Positions 49,245 through 55,474 of a stretch of 55,474 nucleotides of DNA are shown one piece after another (the stretch's first letter is position 1; each line of letters starts with the position of its first letter). Under the pieces are notes generated by a model, which was not told the DNA's origin, did not search any database, and worked only from the letters and a program-made list of their open reading frames with translations. The DNA lies in IMG/VR virus record IMGVR_UViG_3300037993_000105, positions 1-55,474 of that record; one strand, given 5' to 3'. Origin of the DNA: a virus. A program made the position numbers and the translations under genes.

Positions 49245-49439
49245 ATGTTAGAGTGGAGGCACGATGTTAAGATCACTGTCGTCCAGTCCGGCGAAGATCA
49301 TGGCACTGCTCATGGCTTCGGAGAGTTTCATTGCAGCGATCTTATATCTCGTGCAAGGGGATGTAAGACACGCTTGCTATTGGGCCTCGTCGGCCTGTAT
49401 CATCTTATCTGTGACGCTGTGAGGAGGAACATAGTATGA
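49245..49439 (+). CDS. Small hypothetical protein (64 aa)
   Basis: AGGAGAGG precedes ATG 49245; its stop overlaps the next ATG (ATGA). It begins MLEWRHDVKITVVQSGEDHG and contains a hydrophobic segment RLLLGLVGLYHLICDAV. It starts about 19 bases after the last tmRNA stem. Function unknown. Confidence 0.5.
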   Translation: MLEWRHDVKITVVQSGEDHGTAHGFGEFHCSDLISRARGCKTRLLLGLVGLYHLICDAVRRNIV

Positions 49440-50044
49440 ATCTTTACTTCACCGCCGACGAGCATTATGGACATGACAACCACAACGGCGGCATCATCAA
49501 GATGTGCAATCGTCCGTTCGCTGACCTCGACGACATGCGCGAGCAGCTAATTGCCCGTCACAACTCGAAGGTGCCCGACTCGCCTGACAGCGTGACGGTC
49601 CACCTCGGCGACATGTTCTGGCGGAAGTTGAAGACTCTGGAGTGCGTGGCAATTGTTCTTCGTTTGAACGGGAGACACGTATACATCAACGGCAATCACG
49701 AGGAGGTCTTCAATCGGCCTGAGTCACACAACTTGCGCGTTATGTTCGACGACATCGCCGATGTCAAAATGCTGACGGTCGGCAAGAAGATGATCTGGCT
49801 GAGTCACTACGCCCATCGCTGCTGGCCGAAGTCGCATCAGGGTTCGTACCACGTCTTTGGGCATACGCACGGCGTCATGCCTGATTACCGTCGATCACAT
49901 GATGTCGGCGTCGACGCAAACAATTTCTATCCGGTATCATTCGACGAGTTGGACGCGCGCATGGTCGCGAAGGGCAAGTTACCGCCTGACGAGGTCGAGC
50001 AGGACATGCTTGACCATCCGTGGCCCAAAGTGGAGGGGAAATGA
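49436..50044 (+). CDS. Calcineurin-like metallophosphoesterase
   Basis: All five family motifs are visible in 202 residues: D8-x-H10 (YFTADEHYGH), G58-D59 (HLGDMFW), G86-N-H88-E (YINGNHEE), SHYAH, and GHTHG. This binds two metals and hydrolyses phosphoesters. Close relatives in phages are listed as phosphoesterases of unknown substrate. GAGGAGG precedes the start. Confidence 0.9.
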   Translation: MNLYFTADEHYGHDNHNGGIIKMCNRPFADLDDMREQLIARHNSKVPDSPDSVTVHLGDMFWRKLKTLECVAIVLRLNGRHVYINGNHEEVFNRPESHNLRVMFDDIADVKMLTVGKKMIWLSHYAHRCWPKSHQGSYHVFGHTHGVMPDYRRSHDVGVDANNFYPVSFDELDARMVAKGKLPPDEVEQDMLDHPWPKVEGK

Positions 50045-50217
50045 ACGATTTCACTAAGATGATTGTCATGATGGTGACGTACCTGTCCGTCTTGATTTGT
50101 GCTGTATTTTTTGTGATGTCGTGCTTCGTCCATCAGCCCGTCGGAATGTTCTGGTATGGGCTTGGTCTCATTGGATTCGGCGCGGGGTTGCGGGCACAAG
50201 TCAAACTCTGGTTCTGA
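50041..50217 (+). CDS. Small membrane protein (58 aa)
   Basis: ATG at 50041 overlaps the previous stop (ATGA) with GGAGGGG before it. Two hydrophobic helices: KMIVMMVTYLSVLICAVFFV and GMFWYGLGLIGFGAGL. Function unknown. Confidence 0.6.
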   Translation: MNDFTKMIVMMVTYLSVLICAVFFVMSCFVHQPVGMFWYGLGLIGFGAGLRAQVKLWF

Positions 50218-50218
50218 T

Positions 50219-50635
50219 ATGGCATATAAGCGACCTTTTGCGGAAGCGCATGTCTTCGACATTTATATAGATGGTTTGTCGAACAACAACGTCATCATAG
50301 ATGAGGCTTTTGATGTCAGCGATCCGGTCCAGCGCTGGAGATTGTACTGCGAGAAGTGTGGTGCCACACTGACTTATAGTGATGTGTCCGTGGTTGAGAT
50401 GGCGGAAAAGTACAGGTTTGGAGCAACTGTTGATGCGAAGGTCAGTGCGTTTTGCAAGGCGCATTGCCATCAGGTCAAGCACGACACCGTCAAGATGTAC
50501 GACGACTTGCCTAGTAAGAAGCCGCTGCCGATACAGATTGTAAAACTTGCGCCGATTCCAATCACCAAAACATTGCCAGCGCCTGAGTACCCGACGCCGC
50601 TACCGCTGAAAAGGTCAGGAAGGAAAGTTCGATGA
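50219..50635 (+). CDS. Zinc-site protein (138 aa)
   Basis: ATG at 50219 follows the previous stop by 1 base, so translation is probably coupled. It contains LYCEKCGATLTY and FCKAHCHQVKH, four metal ligands spaced as in a zinc finger, then a Pro-rich tail (LPAPEYPTPLPLKRS). Possibly a host-interaction protein. Confidence 0.55.
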   Translation: MAYKRPFAEAHVFDIYIDGLSNNNVIIDEAFDVSDPVQRWRLYCEKCGATLTYSDVSVVEMAEKYRFGATVDAKVSAFCKAHCHQVKHDTVKMYDDLPSKKPLPIQIVKLAPIPITKTLPAPEYPTPLPLKRSGRKVR

Positions 50636-51075
50636 AACTATCTGATACAGAGAAAATGGAACAAGAGCCCCGCCTTTGGGAGATCACCGCGGCATGCTAT
50701 ACTGGGGTTCAACTTCCTGCTCGTCTGGATTTTGGTCGATTCTTGAAACACGGTGACGTGTTCGTGAGATATGAGATTTACAAGATTGCTGCTAGTTATG
50801 CGCTGGTGACCCCCGGTTGGGGAGATGATGCCACACCACTAATTCGCAGCATTGCGACAGAACCAAATTACCGTGCAAACGGACATGCGGGGTCGCTGCT
50901 CGACGAATTGGCTGGTTTCTACAAAGCACAGGACATCAGACAGATCATCCTGCACTGTAAGTCCGACAACCCAGCCCAGACGCTGTACTTCAAAGCGGGC
51001 TACCGAGTCACCGCAATTCTACGCAACTACTACAGGCCCGAAGGTGATGGGCTAGAAATGAGGAAAATATTATGA
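50632..51075 (+). CDS. GNAT-family N-acetyltransferase
   Basis: This 147-residue protein has the acetyl-CoA binding signature IATEPNYRANGHAGSLLDEL (R/Q-x-x-G-x-G/A loop) and LYFKAGYRV, the conserved late segment, followed by RNYYRPEGDGLEMRKIL. It may acetylate a host protein or small molecule. ATGA overlap upstream and downstream. Confidence 0.85.
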   Translation: MKLSDTEKMEQEPRLWEITAACYTGVQLPARLDFGRFLKHGDVFVRYEIYKIAASYALVTPGWGDDATPLIRSIATEPNYRANGHAGSLLDELAGFYKAQDIRQIILHCKSDNPAQTLYFKAGYRVTAILRNYYRPEGDGLEMRKIL

Positions 51076-51560
51076 ACACGGAAAACATGATGTATGATGC
51101 GCCTGTGGGGGATTACGAAGGCATGGAAGAGTCAGTGCCGTGCTGCCAGCGCCCAAGTTGTGTGCCCCGCGAGGCTGAGTGCACGGGCGAACCGGGCGAG
51201 ACTGACCTACTTATTGCTGATCTTCAGCAACAGTTGGAAAAGGCGACGGCAAAGGCTGAGACATACATAGATATGTACAACGCCGCATATGCAGAGTGGA
51301 AACTCTCTGATGCCACACTTGCACGCGCTGTGGAGCGAGTGGACCAGCTGACGGCGAAGGCTGATGCATACGAACGTGCGTACGTGGAGCGAAGGAACTA
51401 CTGGAAAAACGAAATGCGCAAGCTGTACGACATCTCATTAGACCGATACAGGCAGATTCGTGTGCTTGAGCAGCGGCTGTCTGAGGGTTGGTGGACGAAG
51501 CTCACTCGTTGGGTCAAGAACGATTGGGAGTACAACATCTATGAAGACTACCAACGCTAA
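51072..51560 (+). CDS. Coiled-coil protein (162 aa)
   Basis: A Cys-rich N-terminus (PCCQRPSCVPREAEC) is followed by long coiled coils (LIADLQQQLEKATAKAETYI, RAVERVDQLTAKADAYERAY) and an aromatic tail (WWTKLTRWVKNDWEY). No family recognised. Confidence 0.6.
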   Translation: MNTENMMYDAPVGDYEGMEESVPCCQRPSCVPREAECTGEPGETDLLIADLQQQLEKATAKAETYIDMYNAAYAEWKLSDATLARAVERVDQLTAKADAYERAYVERRNYWKNEMRKLYDISLDRYRQIRVLEQRLSEGWWTKLTRWVKNDWEYNIYEDYQR

Positions 51561-51584
51561 TTTCGCCCAAAAATTTGGAGGAGT

Positions 51585-51824
51585 ATGAAACAGCAGAAGT
51601 GGTTCATTACAGCATTTCTTTACGCGATTGACGAGTACGGGCTTCGGTGCGGTCGTTGCACCGTCGACGTCCCGGTTGACCTCAGCGGCTCAATCCCGAC
51701 CGTACCATGCGTCGTCAGGTTGGGCAAGTTGACATTCGTGCGGACAAACACCTGCCCACTGATCTATGAATCCGTAGCCATTGCGACCATCAAGAAAGTA
51801 GTGAGGGATTGGAGGCCGCTATGA
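51585..51824 (+). CDS. Small hypothetical protein (79 aa)
   Basis: GGAGGAGT precedes ATG 51585. Beta-like, beginning MKQQKWFITAFLYAIDEYG, with a CGRC pair. No family recognised. Confidence 0.55.
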   Translation: MKQQKWFITAFLYAIDEYGLRCGRCTVDVPVDLSGSIPTVPCVVRLGKLTFVRTNTCPLIYESVAIATIKKVVRDWRPL

Positions 51825-52036
51825 CCAAGCAGGAGATTGAGAACATTCGTGCCAAGATGCAGGACGAACTCGACTCGTTGAAAGAGGCGACCGAGATGTG
51901 GCGCGCGGAAGCTCCCGGTCGGGACTTGCTGCATCCTTCGCACCCCGAGTTGACGGCGTACCTCTTGAAACAGTTAAAGATCGCCGACTCAAACTATGAC
52001 CGTTTGTGTGAAGAGTTTGCAGAGGAGGAACTGTGA
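51821..52036 (+). CDS. Small helical protein (71 aa)
   Basis: ATG at 51821 overlaps the previous stop. Charged helices (TKQEIENIRAKMQDELDSLK, YLLKQLKIADSNYDRLCEEF). No family recognised. Confidence 0.55.
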   Translation: MTKQEIENIRAKMQDELDSLKEATEMWRAEAPGRDLLHPSHPELTAYLLKQLKIADSNYDRLCEEFAEEEL

Positions 52037-52134
52037 ACACGATTATTTACTTGACAAGTTTTATCCCACATGCAATACTGTTCCTGTTGTTAATCGAAAA
52101 CCGCCTGACTAGCGGCTTAGGAGAATCCAAATGA
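52033..52134 (+). CDS. Membrane microprotein (33 aa)
   Basis: GTG at 52033 (GTGA overlap) follows GAGGAGG. One hydrophobic helix: NTIIYLTSFIPHAILFLLLI. It ends as ATGA at the next gene. Function unknown. Confidence 0.45.
   Translation: MNTIIYLTSFIPHAILFLLLIENRLTSGLGESK
52051..52079 (+). promoter_or_regulatory. Candidate internal promoter
   Basis: TTGACA, 17 bases, AATACT, inside the microprotein gene. The -35 and spacing match the other phage promoters, but the -10 is weaker. Confidence 0.4.
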
Positions 52135-52592
52135 AAAAGCAACTGACCGCCGAACAACTGACCGCGCTGCAAACTTACGCCTCGGAGCATGGGCGCAACT
52201 GGAAGTCCGCTCTTCACGATTCGTGGATGACCGGGAATTATGACGGTTCCGTCGATGCAGGACCGTTGCAGCAAATTCGCAACACTTTCGGCCCTACTTG
52301 GCTGGTCCGTTTCAACCTCAAGAAGGCCGCTGCCGACACTCAGCATCCGTTGAGCGGGAACAGACCGGGGAATCCCATACTCAAGGCTATGGATAAACTG
52401 GTCGAGGAAGCCGAGATCGAAAACCCAGTCTTTGACGACCTGAAAGGAGCGGCCAAGATGCTTGACCAAGCATTGAGCCGCCTCCATCCCTCGCTCGAAC
52501 TTTACAAGGACATCAAGAAAGTGGATGAGCAATTGGACTGTGTTCGCCTGTCGCTCGAAGAAGGCGACTACTACAGCCAGAGGGAGCGGTGA
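52131..52592 (+). CDS. Conserved phage protein (153 aa)
   Basis: TTAGGAGA precedes ATG 52131. The opening LTAEQLTALQTYASEHGRNW and KSALHDSWMTGNYDG pattern is one I have seen in many phage genomes. The C-terminal half is helical with acidic patches. No function known. Confidence 0.6.
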   Translation: MKKQLTAEQLTALQTYASEHGRNWKSALHDSWMTGNYDGSVDAGPLQQIRNTFGPTWLVRFNLKKAAADTQHPLSGNRPGNPILKAMDKLVEEAEIENPVFDDLKGAAKMLDQALSRLHPSLELYKDIKKVDEQLDCVRLSLEEGDYYSQRER

Positions 52593-52595
52593 GCC

Positions 52596-52814
52596 ATGAT
52601 CCGCACAGCGAAGGTTCTTTTCTGTGATAACGAACACGGCATCGGCAACCGCACCTTCCCAGAGATGGGCCGCGTCGATGACCAGACTTTCATTGAGCCG
52701 ATGAGCGCAGCACAGTTGCGCAAAAAGGCGAAGGTCGAAGGGTGGACTCGGGTAGATGGAGTGGACTATTGCCCGGACTGTTCGTATGTGGACCCGCTTA
52801 ACTTCGCCAGGTGA
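52596..52814 (+). CDS. Small zinc-site protein (72 aa)
   Basis: It begins MIRTAKVLFCDNEHGIGNRT and ends with DYCPDCSYVDP: Cys/His ligands at both ends suggest a knuckle. FPEMGR and AAQLRKKAKVEGW suggest an actinophage-style small protein. GGGAGCGG precedes the start. Confidence 0.55.
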   Translation: MIRTAKVLFCDNEHGIGNRTFPEMGRVDDQTFIEPMSAAQLRKKAKVEGWTRVDGVDYCPDCSYVDPLNFAR

Positions 52815-52858
52815 CCTGTGATCCACTTTCATTCGCGGAACTCGTCAGGTAAATAATC

Positions 52859-53047
52859 GTGACTGTGAAAACACTTTTACTGCACGACTCTCTCAACCCG
52901 GCCCGCATCGTCCCGATGGACCCCGCGGACTTCTCGATTGCTGTCCCGTACATGACAGGATCACTGGTGTACGCCAAGGGTAACGATCAACCTGTTATGG
53001 TCCACGAGACCCCTGAAGATATTGCTATCATGCTGGAGGCGGAATGA
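52859..53047 (+). CDS. Small hypothetical protein (62 aa)
   Basis: GTG at 52859; weak ribosome site (AGGT). Alpha/beta pattern: TVKTLLLHDSLNPARIVPMD, ETPEDIAIMLEAE. ATGA overlap with the next gene supports it. Confidence 0.5.
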   Translation: MTVKTLLLHDSLNPARIVPMDPADFSIAVPYMTGSLVYAKGNDQPVMVHETPEDIAIMLEAE

Positions 53048-53316
53048 ACGAGCGCATAAAGCTTGTTTTCTGGGGCTGGGGGGTTGAATTCGGTCGCTAC
53101 TTCTGTGGCGGCGCGCCGGGAGTTCCTGTGATATATTACTGGGGTGTCGGCCTGCATTGGCGCACCTGCTGGGACAAAGAGATTGCGGGCAACTGGGTTT
53201 GGAGAGTCCGCTACTGGTACTCAGCATACCAACACGTCCCGATATTTGCTGAGGAGGTGCTGTACCGCGAGCGAGTGAATGTCATGAGAAAGAAATTTGG
53301 ATTGGAGGAGAAATGA
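53044..53316 (+). CDS. Small aromatic-rich protein (90 aa)
   Basis: Many Trp, Tyr and Gly (KLVFWGWGVEFGRYFCGG, YYWGVGLHWRTCW, WVWRVRYWYSAYQH), then a charged helix. Trp density is high. Overlaps both neighbours by 4 bases. Confidence 0.55.
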   Translation: MNERIKLVFWGWGVEFGRYFCGGAPGVPVIYYWGVGLHWRTCWDKEIAGNWVWRVRYWYSAYQHVPIFAEEVLYRERVNVMRKKFGLEEK

Positions 53317-53750
53317 ATCAAAATTTTGAAGGAAAACCGATCTTAGTAAATTTGCGAGAAATGCTTGACAAACCTGAGATGTTAGAATATCTGGAGAAAG
53401 GGGGGTACACGATTGACTGGACTGCTGTCTATAAGGTGATGCAGGGATTGGAGGGAGATATGTACACGCCTGTGCAGTTGAGGGCCGCGGCTAAGTTGCT
53501 CTGGAATGCTGTGAGGTATGTCAAAGACCGCGGGCTTGGCAAGGCCGAGGGCGACTACATCACAGGCTGGACTTCGCTCCCCCTGTATCAACCGGTTTAC
53601 ATCTCTGCCACCTGCATCCTGACTGATCTGGCTTTTCGAGCCAGTGATTTAGCTGAAGCCAAAGCGGGATTCGCGAGCAACGACACAGCCGACATTTTGT
53701 TTGATAAGAGCGCGAGAGTTCATTGCCGCGGAATTGCGGCTAAGGAGTAA
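53313..53750 (+). CDS. Hypothetical helical protein (145 aa)
   Basis: Helices such as LREMLDKPEMLEYLEKGGYT, QLRAAAKLLWNAVRYVKDRG and TCILTDLAFRASDLAEAKAG. No family recognised. GGAGGAG precedes the start. Confidence 0.6.
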   Translation: MNQNFEGKPILVNLREMLDKPEMLEYLEKGGYTIDWTAVYKVMQGLEGDMYTPVQLRAAAKLLWNAVRYVKDRGLGKAEGDYITGWTSLPLYQPVYISATCILTDLAFRASDLAEAKAGFASNDTADILFDKSARVHCRGIAAKE

Positions 53751-53753
53751 GTC

Positions 53754-54140
53754 ATGGTAGAACTACCGAAGGGTGTTTACGCGTTTTACGGAAAGAAGTT
53801 TATAGAGGCTTACGAAGCCGCAGGCGGCGCACTGGACGATATTTCTACGTGCATACACGACAGACTTGAGCGTTTGGCGGCAGAGGCAGGGACCGCCGCC
53901 GCCCAACAGCAGAAAGCACCGCCGGTGCCTGAGCCGACGCCAAACAACAAATGCGGTGAGCAAAAGATGTGTAGATGTAATTACTCCGCAGAAGGTTTGT
54001 GGGGAAGTGCGATCTCGTTCAAGTGCCCTGTGCACGGCGATATCACGATTGACCGCCGCTGTCCTCCCATGTCAAGCATGAGCATAAGCCCAGCCCAGTA
54101 TATTGGCCCGGACAGCTTCCGTTTGCCGGGCGGTCGATAA
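53754..54140 (+). CDS. Hypothetical protein with C-terminal zinc-like site (128 aa)
   Basis: Helical N-terminus, Ala/Pro linker, then CGEQKMCRC, KCPVHG and RRCPP, five Cys and a His. TAAGGAGTAAGTC precedes the start. Function unknown. Confidence 0.55.
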   Translation: MVELPKGVYAFYGKKFIEAYEAAGGALDDISTCIHDRLERLAAEAGTAAAQQQKAPPVPEPTPNNKCGEQKMCRCNYSAEGLWGSAISFKCPVHGDITIDRRCPPMSSMSISPAQYIGPDSFRLPGGR

Positions 54141-54152
54141 GGAGAAGAGAGA

Positions 54153-54383
54153 TTGACGAAGAAAAAAGATAAGTTCCGTGACGGCAACTGTCCCGACTGC
54201 GAACAGCCTGTCGGTGCGTCTGGTGTAGACGGCGGATCCTGCGCCCGAAGCTTGTGCCGCGACTGTGTACCCGACTTGCCCCGCACGTCTGTGCCAAGAA
54301 CGGGCCCTGCAACGGATGGCCTAGTCAGATCATTCGGGCGAAAGGAAACCCATTCAAATGAGTTCATACGGAAAAGACCCTGA
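54153..54383 (+). CDS. Small zinc-ribbon protein (76 aa)
   Basis: TTG start at 54153 after AAGGAGAAGAG. Contains CPDCEQP and CARSLCRDC, a compact zinc ribbon. Basic ends. Overlaps the next gene by 26 bases. Confidence 0.5.
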   Translation: MTKKKDKFRDGNCPDCEQPVGASGVDGGSCARSLCRDCVPDLPRTSVPRTGPATDGLVRSFGRKETHSNEFIRKRP

Positions 54384-54663
54384 CGGCCCCTGCATTTGTC
54401 CATCCCCTAATTGCCTCGTGAAGCGGCATGTGCCCCTCGTGCCTGAAGTCTACAAAATCAAAGAGGTCACGCTAGGGGTCTACCATCAGAACCCCGAAAT
54501 GCCGAGTGTAACTTTTACACACGAGGAGGTCGTTGTCCTGCGATATATCCTTCAGAACGCCCGCGGTGCCAACTGGCCGCTCGCATGGGACGGACCTCTG
54601 GTCAAGCGCGTCATAGAGAAAATCGGCCCTACGGGGCTGAACAGCACGGTGGAGGAACTATGA
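54358..54663 (+). CDS. Hypothetical protein (101 aa)
   Basis: Opens DPDGPCICPSPNCLVKRHVP with a Cys cluster, then a helical half (HEEVVVLRYILQNARGANWP). AAAGGAAA lies 9 bases before the ATG. No family recognised. Confidence 0.55.
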   Translation: MSSYGKDPDGPCICPSPNCLVKRHVPLVPEVYKIKEVTLGVYHQNPEMPSVTFTHEEVVVLRYILQNARGANWPLAWDGPLVKRVIEKIGPTGLNSTVEEL

Positions 54664-54818
54664 AAAGACTGACAGCAGAGGTTCTGAGACGACGTAAGAT
54701 GTGGGAGCGACTCTACTCACCTGAATATATTCGTCGTTTTTTCACGTTATTCGACGGCGAACTCGAAGCGCTGTTAGAAGACGTTGTGAAGCGCAACACT
54801 CAACCAACGGACACGTAG
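54660..54818 (+). CDS. Small helical protein (52 aa)
   Basis: ATG at 54660 overlaps the previous stop. Basic/aromatic: RLTAEVLRRRKMWERLYSPE. It is the last gene of the rightward series. Confidence 0.5.
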   Translation: MKRLTAEVLRRRKMWERLYSPEYIRRFFTLFDGELEALLEDVVKRNTQPTDT

Positions 54819-54841
54819 TAACCAGATCATCAATACCCTCC

Positions 54842-54862
54842 GGCGGGCTCTCCCCGGCCCGC
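54842..54862 (+). terminator. Terminator-like hairpin ending the rightward arm
   Basis: Stem GCGGGC (54843-54848) with GCCCGC (54857-54862), loop 8, 24 bases after the last stop. The tract behind it is C-rich rather than T-rich, so it may need Rho or act as an mRNA end. Confidence 0.45.
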
Positions 54863-55319
54863 ACCCCCCTTCCTTCTGGCTGACCCCATATAAAACATAT
54901 ATACTATAAATACCACCCTTTCTATGTCCGACCCCCCTTTTTGTAGAAAAATGCGGCATAAAAACGCCAGACACCCCTACCACCCTTTCAAGGAGTCTCT
55001 TTTTGATACAAGAACTGTCTCCATGCAGATATATCAAGATGAGACACGCACACCTGATATGCTTGACTATATGATGGTTACCCTGTATATAGTAACCTCA
55101 TGGGGTAACATGGCAGGGGGTGCAGGGGGTGGGGGAGGTAGGGGAGGTACGGGGTGACATAAGTGCCATCAGGACCGTCAGCCGGGCCACGCCGCAGGCG
55201 GGCGAAGGAACCGGGCGGACTCCCCACGGGGTGCCGTCGACCCTAAGTACTGACCCCCTTATTGCCTTTACTATCAGCGAGTTGCGAGCCTGTCGACCCC
55301 TGTCCGCGGCAGTGCCATA
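54863..55319. other. Long non-coding region at the right end
   Basis: About 450 bases without a supported gene. It contains an AT-rich block near 54890-54925, competing inverted repeats at 55076-55109 and a G-run cluster at 55116-55154. This is the only long non-coding part of the window and could hold an origin, a packaging site or promoters. Confidence 0.5.
55116..55154 (+). repeat. G-run cluster, G-quadruplex candidate
   Basis: Five runs of four or five G (55116, 55125, 55131, 55141, 55151) with short loops, enough for a four-tier-type quadruplex on the plus strand. Confidence 0.6.
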
Positions 55320-55474
55320 ATGCAGTCAGGCCCTTTGTTTGCAACAATGTACCACGATCTTCCCAAAGCTAGCCTAAATCTAGTGCAAGCAAAGGACTTA
55401 GCGCATGGTAACAGAACGTTATATCGTTACTTGTCCCACCGCGAGGTCATCTCCGTTTGGCACAGGACGTGCCT
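55320..55474 (+). CDS. Open frame running off the right edge (doubtful)
   Basis: ATG at 55320 opens 51 codons without a stop (MQSGPLFATMYHDLPKASLN...). No ribosome site. If the ends were joined it would stop at base 55. It would then overlap the leftward gene at 1-189, so at most one of the two is likely real here. Confidence 0.25.
   Translation, partial: MQSGPLFATMYHDLPKASLNLVQAKDLAHGNRTLYRYLSHREVISVWHRTC

Noticed and set aside
1-55474. Temperate lifestyle
   Set aside because: No integrase, excisionase, attachment repeat or partition gene is visible in the window.

Overview
The window looks like most or all of the genome of a tailed double-stranded DNA phage with a short-tailed (podovirus-like) virion. 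The evidence is a T7-like late order: terminase, portal, scaffold-like protein, capsid, adaptor- and nozzle-like tail proteins, then three very large internal proteins and a lysis cassette. There is no integrase, no repressor that I recognise and no phage RNA polymerase, so it probably depends on host RNA polymerase. The host cannot be read directly. The promoters are sigma70-like (TTGACA-N17-TACTAT), and the style of the beta-rich tail proteins only loosely suggests a soil bacterium such as an acidobacterium.

Layout: bases 1-42,640 are coded almost entirely on the minus strand. From right to left these are a sigma-factor-like gene and a small zinc protein (42.6-41.8 kb), an intrinsic terminator (41.55 kb), three glycosyltransferases (41.4-38.5 kb), small accessory genes with a SprT-like protease and a dual-specificity phosphatase (38.5-35.2 kb), large terminase (35.1-33.1), portal (33.1-30.9), a scaffold-like protein (30.5-29.4), the major capsid gene (29.35-27.41), a homing endonuclease and decoration-like proteins (27.3-25.9), small conserved proteins (25.9-23.2), tail adaptor-like proteins and fibres (23.1-19.2), a 1378-residue tail protein (19.2-15.0), internal and ejection proteins (15.0-4.8), and a lysis/nucleotide-metabolism unit with its own promoter (4.8-0). 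Bases 42,700-54,820 are coded on the plus strand. They hold SSB, a primase-polymerase/helicase, an iteron-like repeat cluster, a family A DNA polymerase, an HNH endonuclease, a tmRNA and about seventeen small accessory genes linked by ATGA overlaps. The two arms diverge from back-to-back promoters at 42.65-42.74 kb.

Two features stand out. First, the major capsid gene is split into three exons by two group I introns: one of about 656 bases carrying a LAGLIDADG endonuclease, and one of about 275 bases with no ORF. A separate HNH endonuclease gene lies just downstream of the last exon. Second, the replication arm encodes a circularly permuted tmRNA. Its acceptor piece (T-arm and acceptor 3' strand) precedes the coding piece, the acceptor stem and P2 pair across the permutation, and the tag reading frame is unusual. 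An HNH endonuclease ORF runs into the acceptor piece.

Working model: early transcription from 42.71 kb makes SSB, primase/helicase and polymerase, and replication may start at the TCACAGTC repeats between the last two. A second promoter at 48.06 kb serves the HNH/tmRNA/accessory block. The leftward promoter makes a sigma-like protein that could redirect host polymerase to the late genes. GC-rich hairpins between late genes probably set the relative amounts of capsid proteins.
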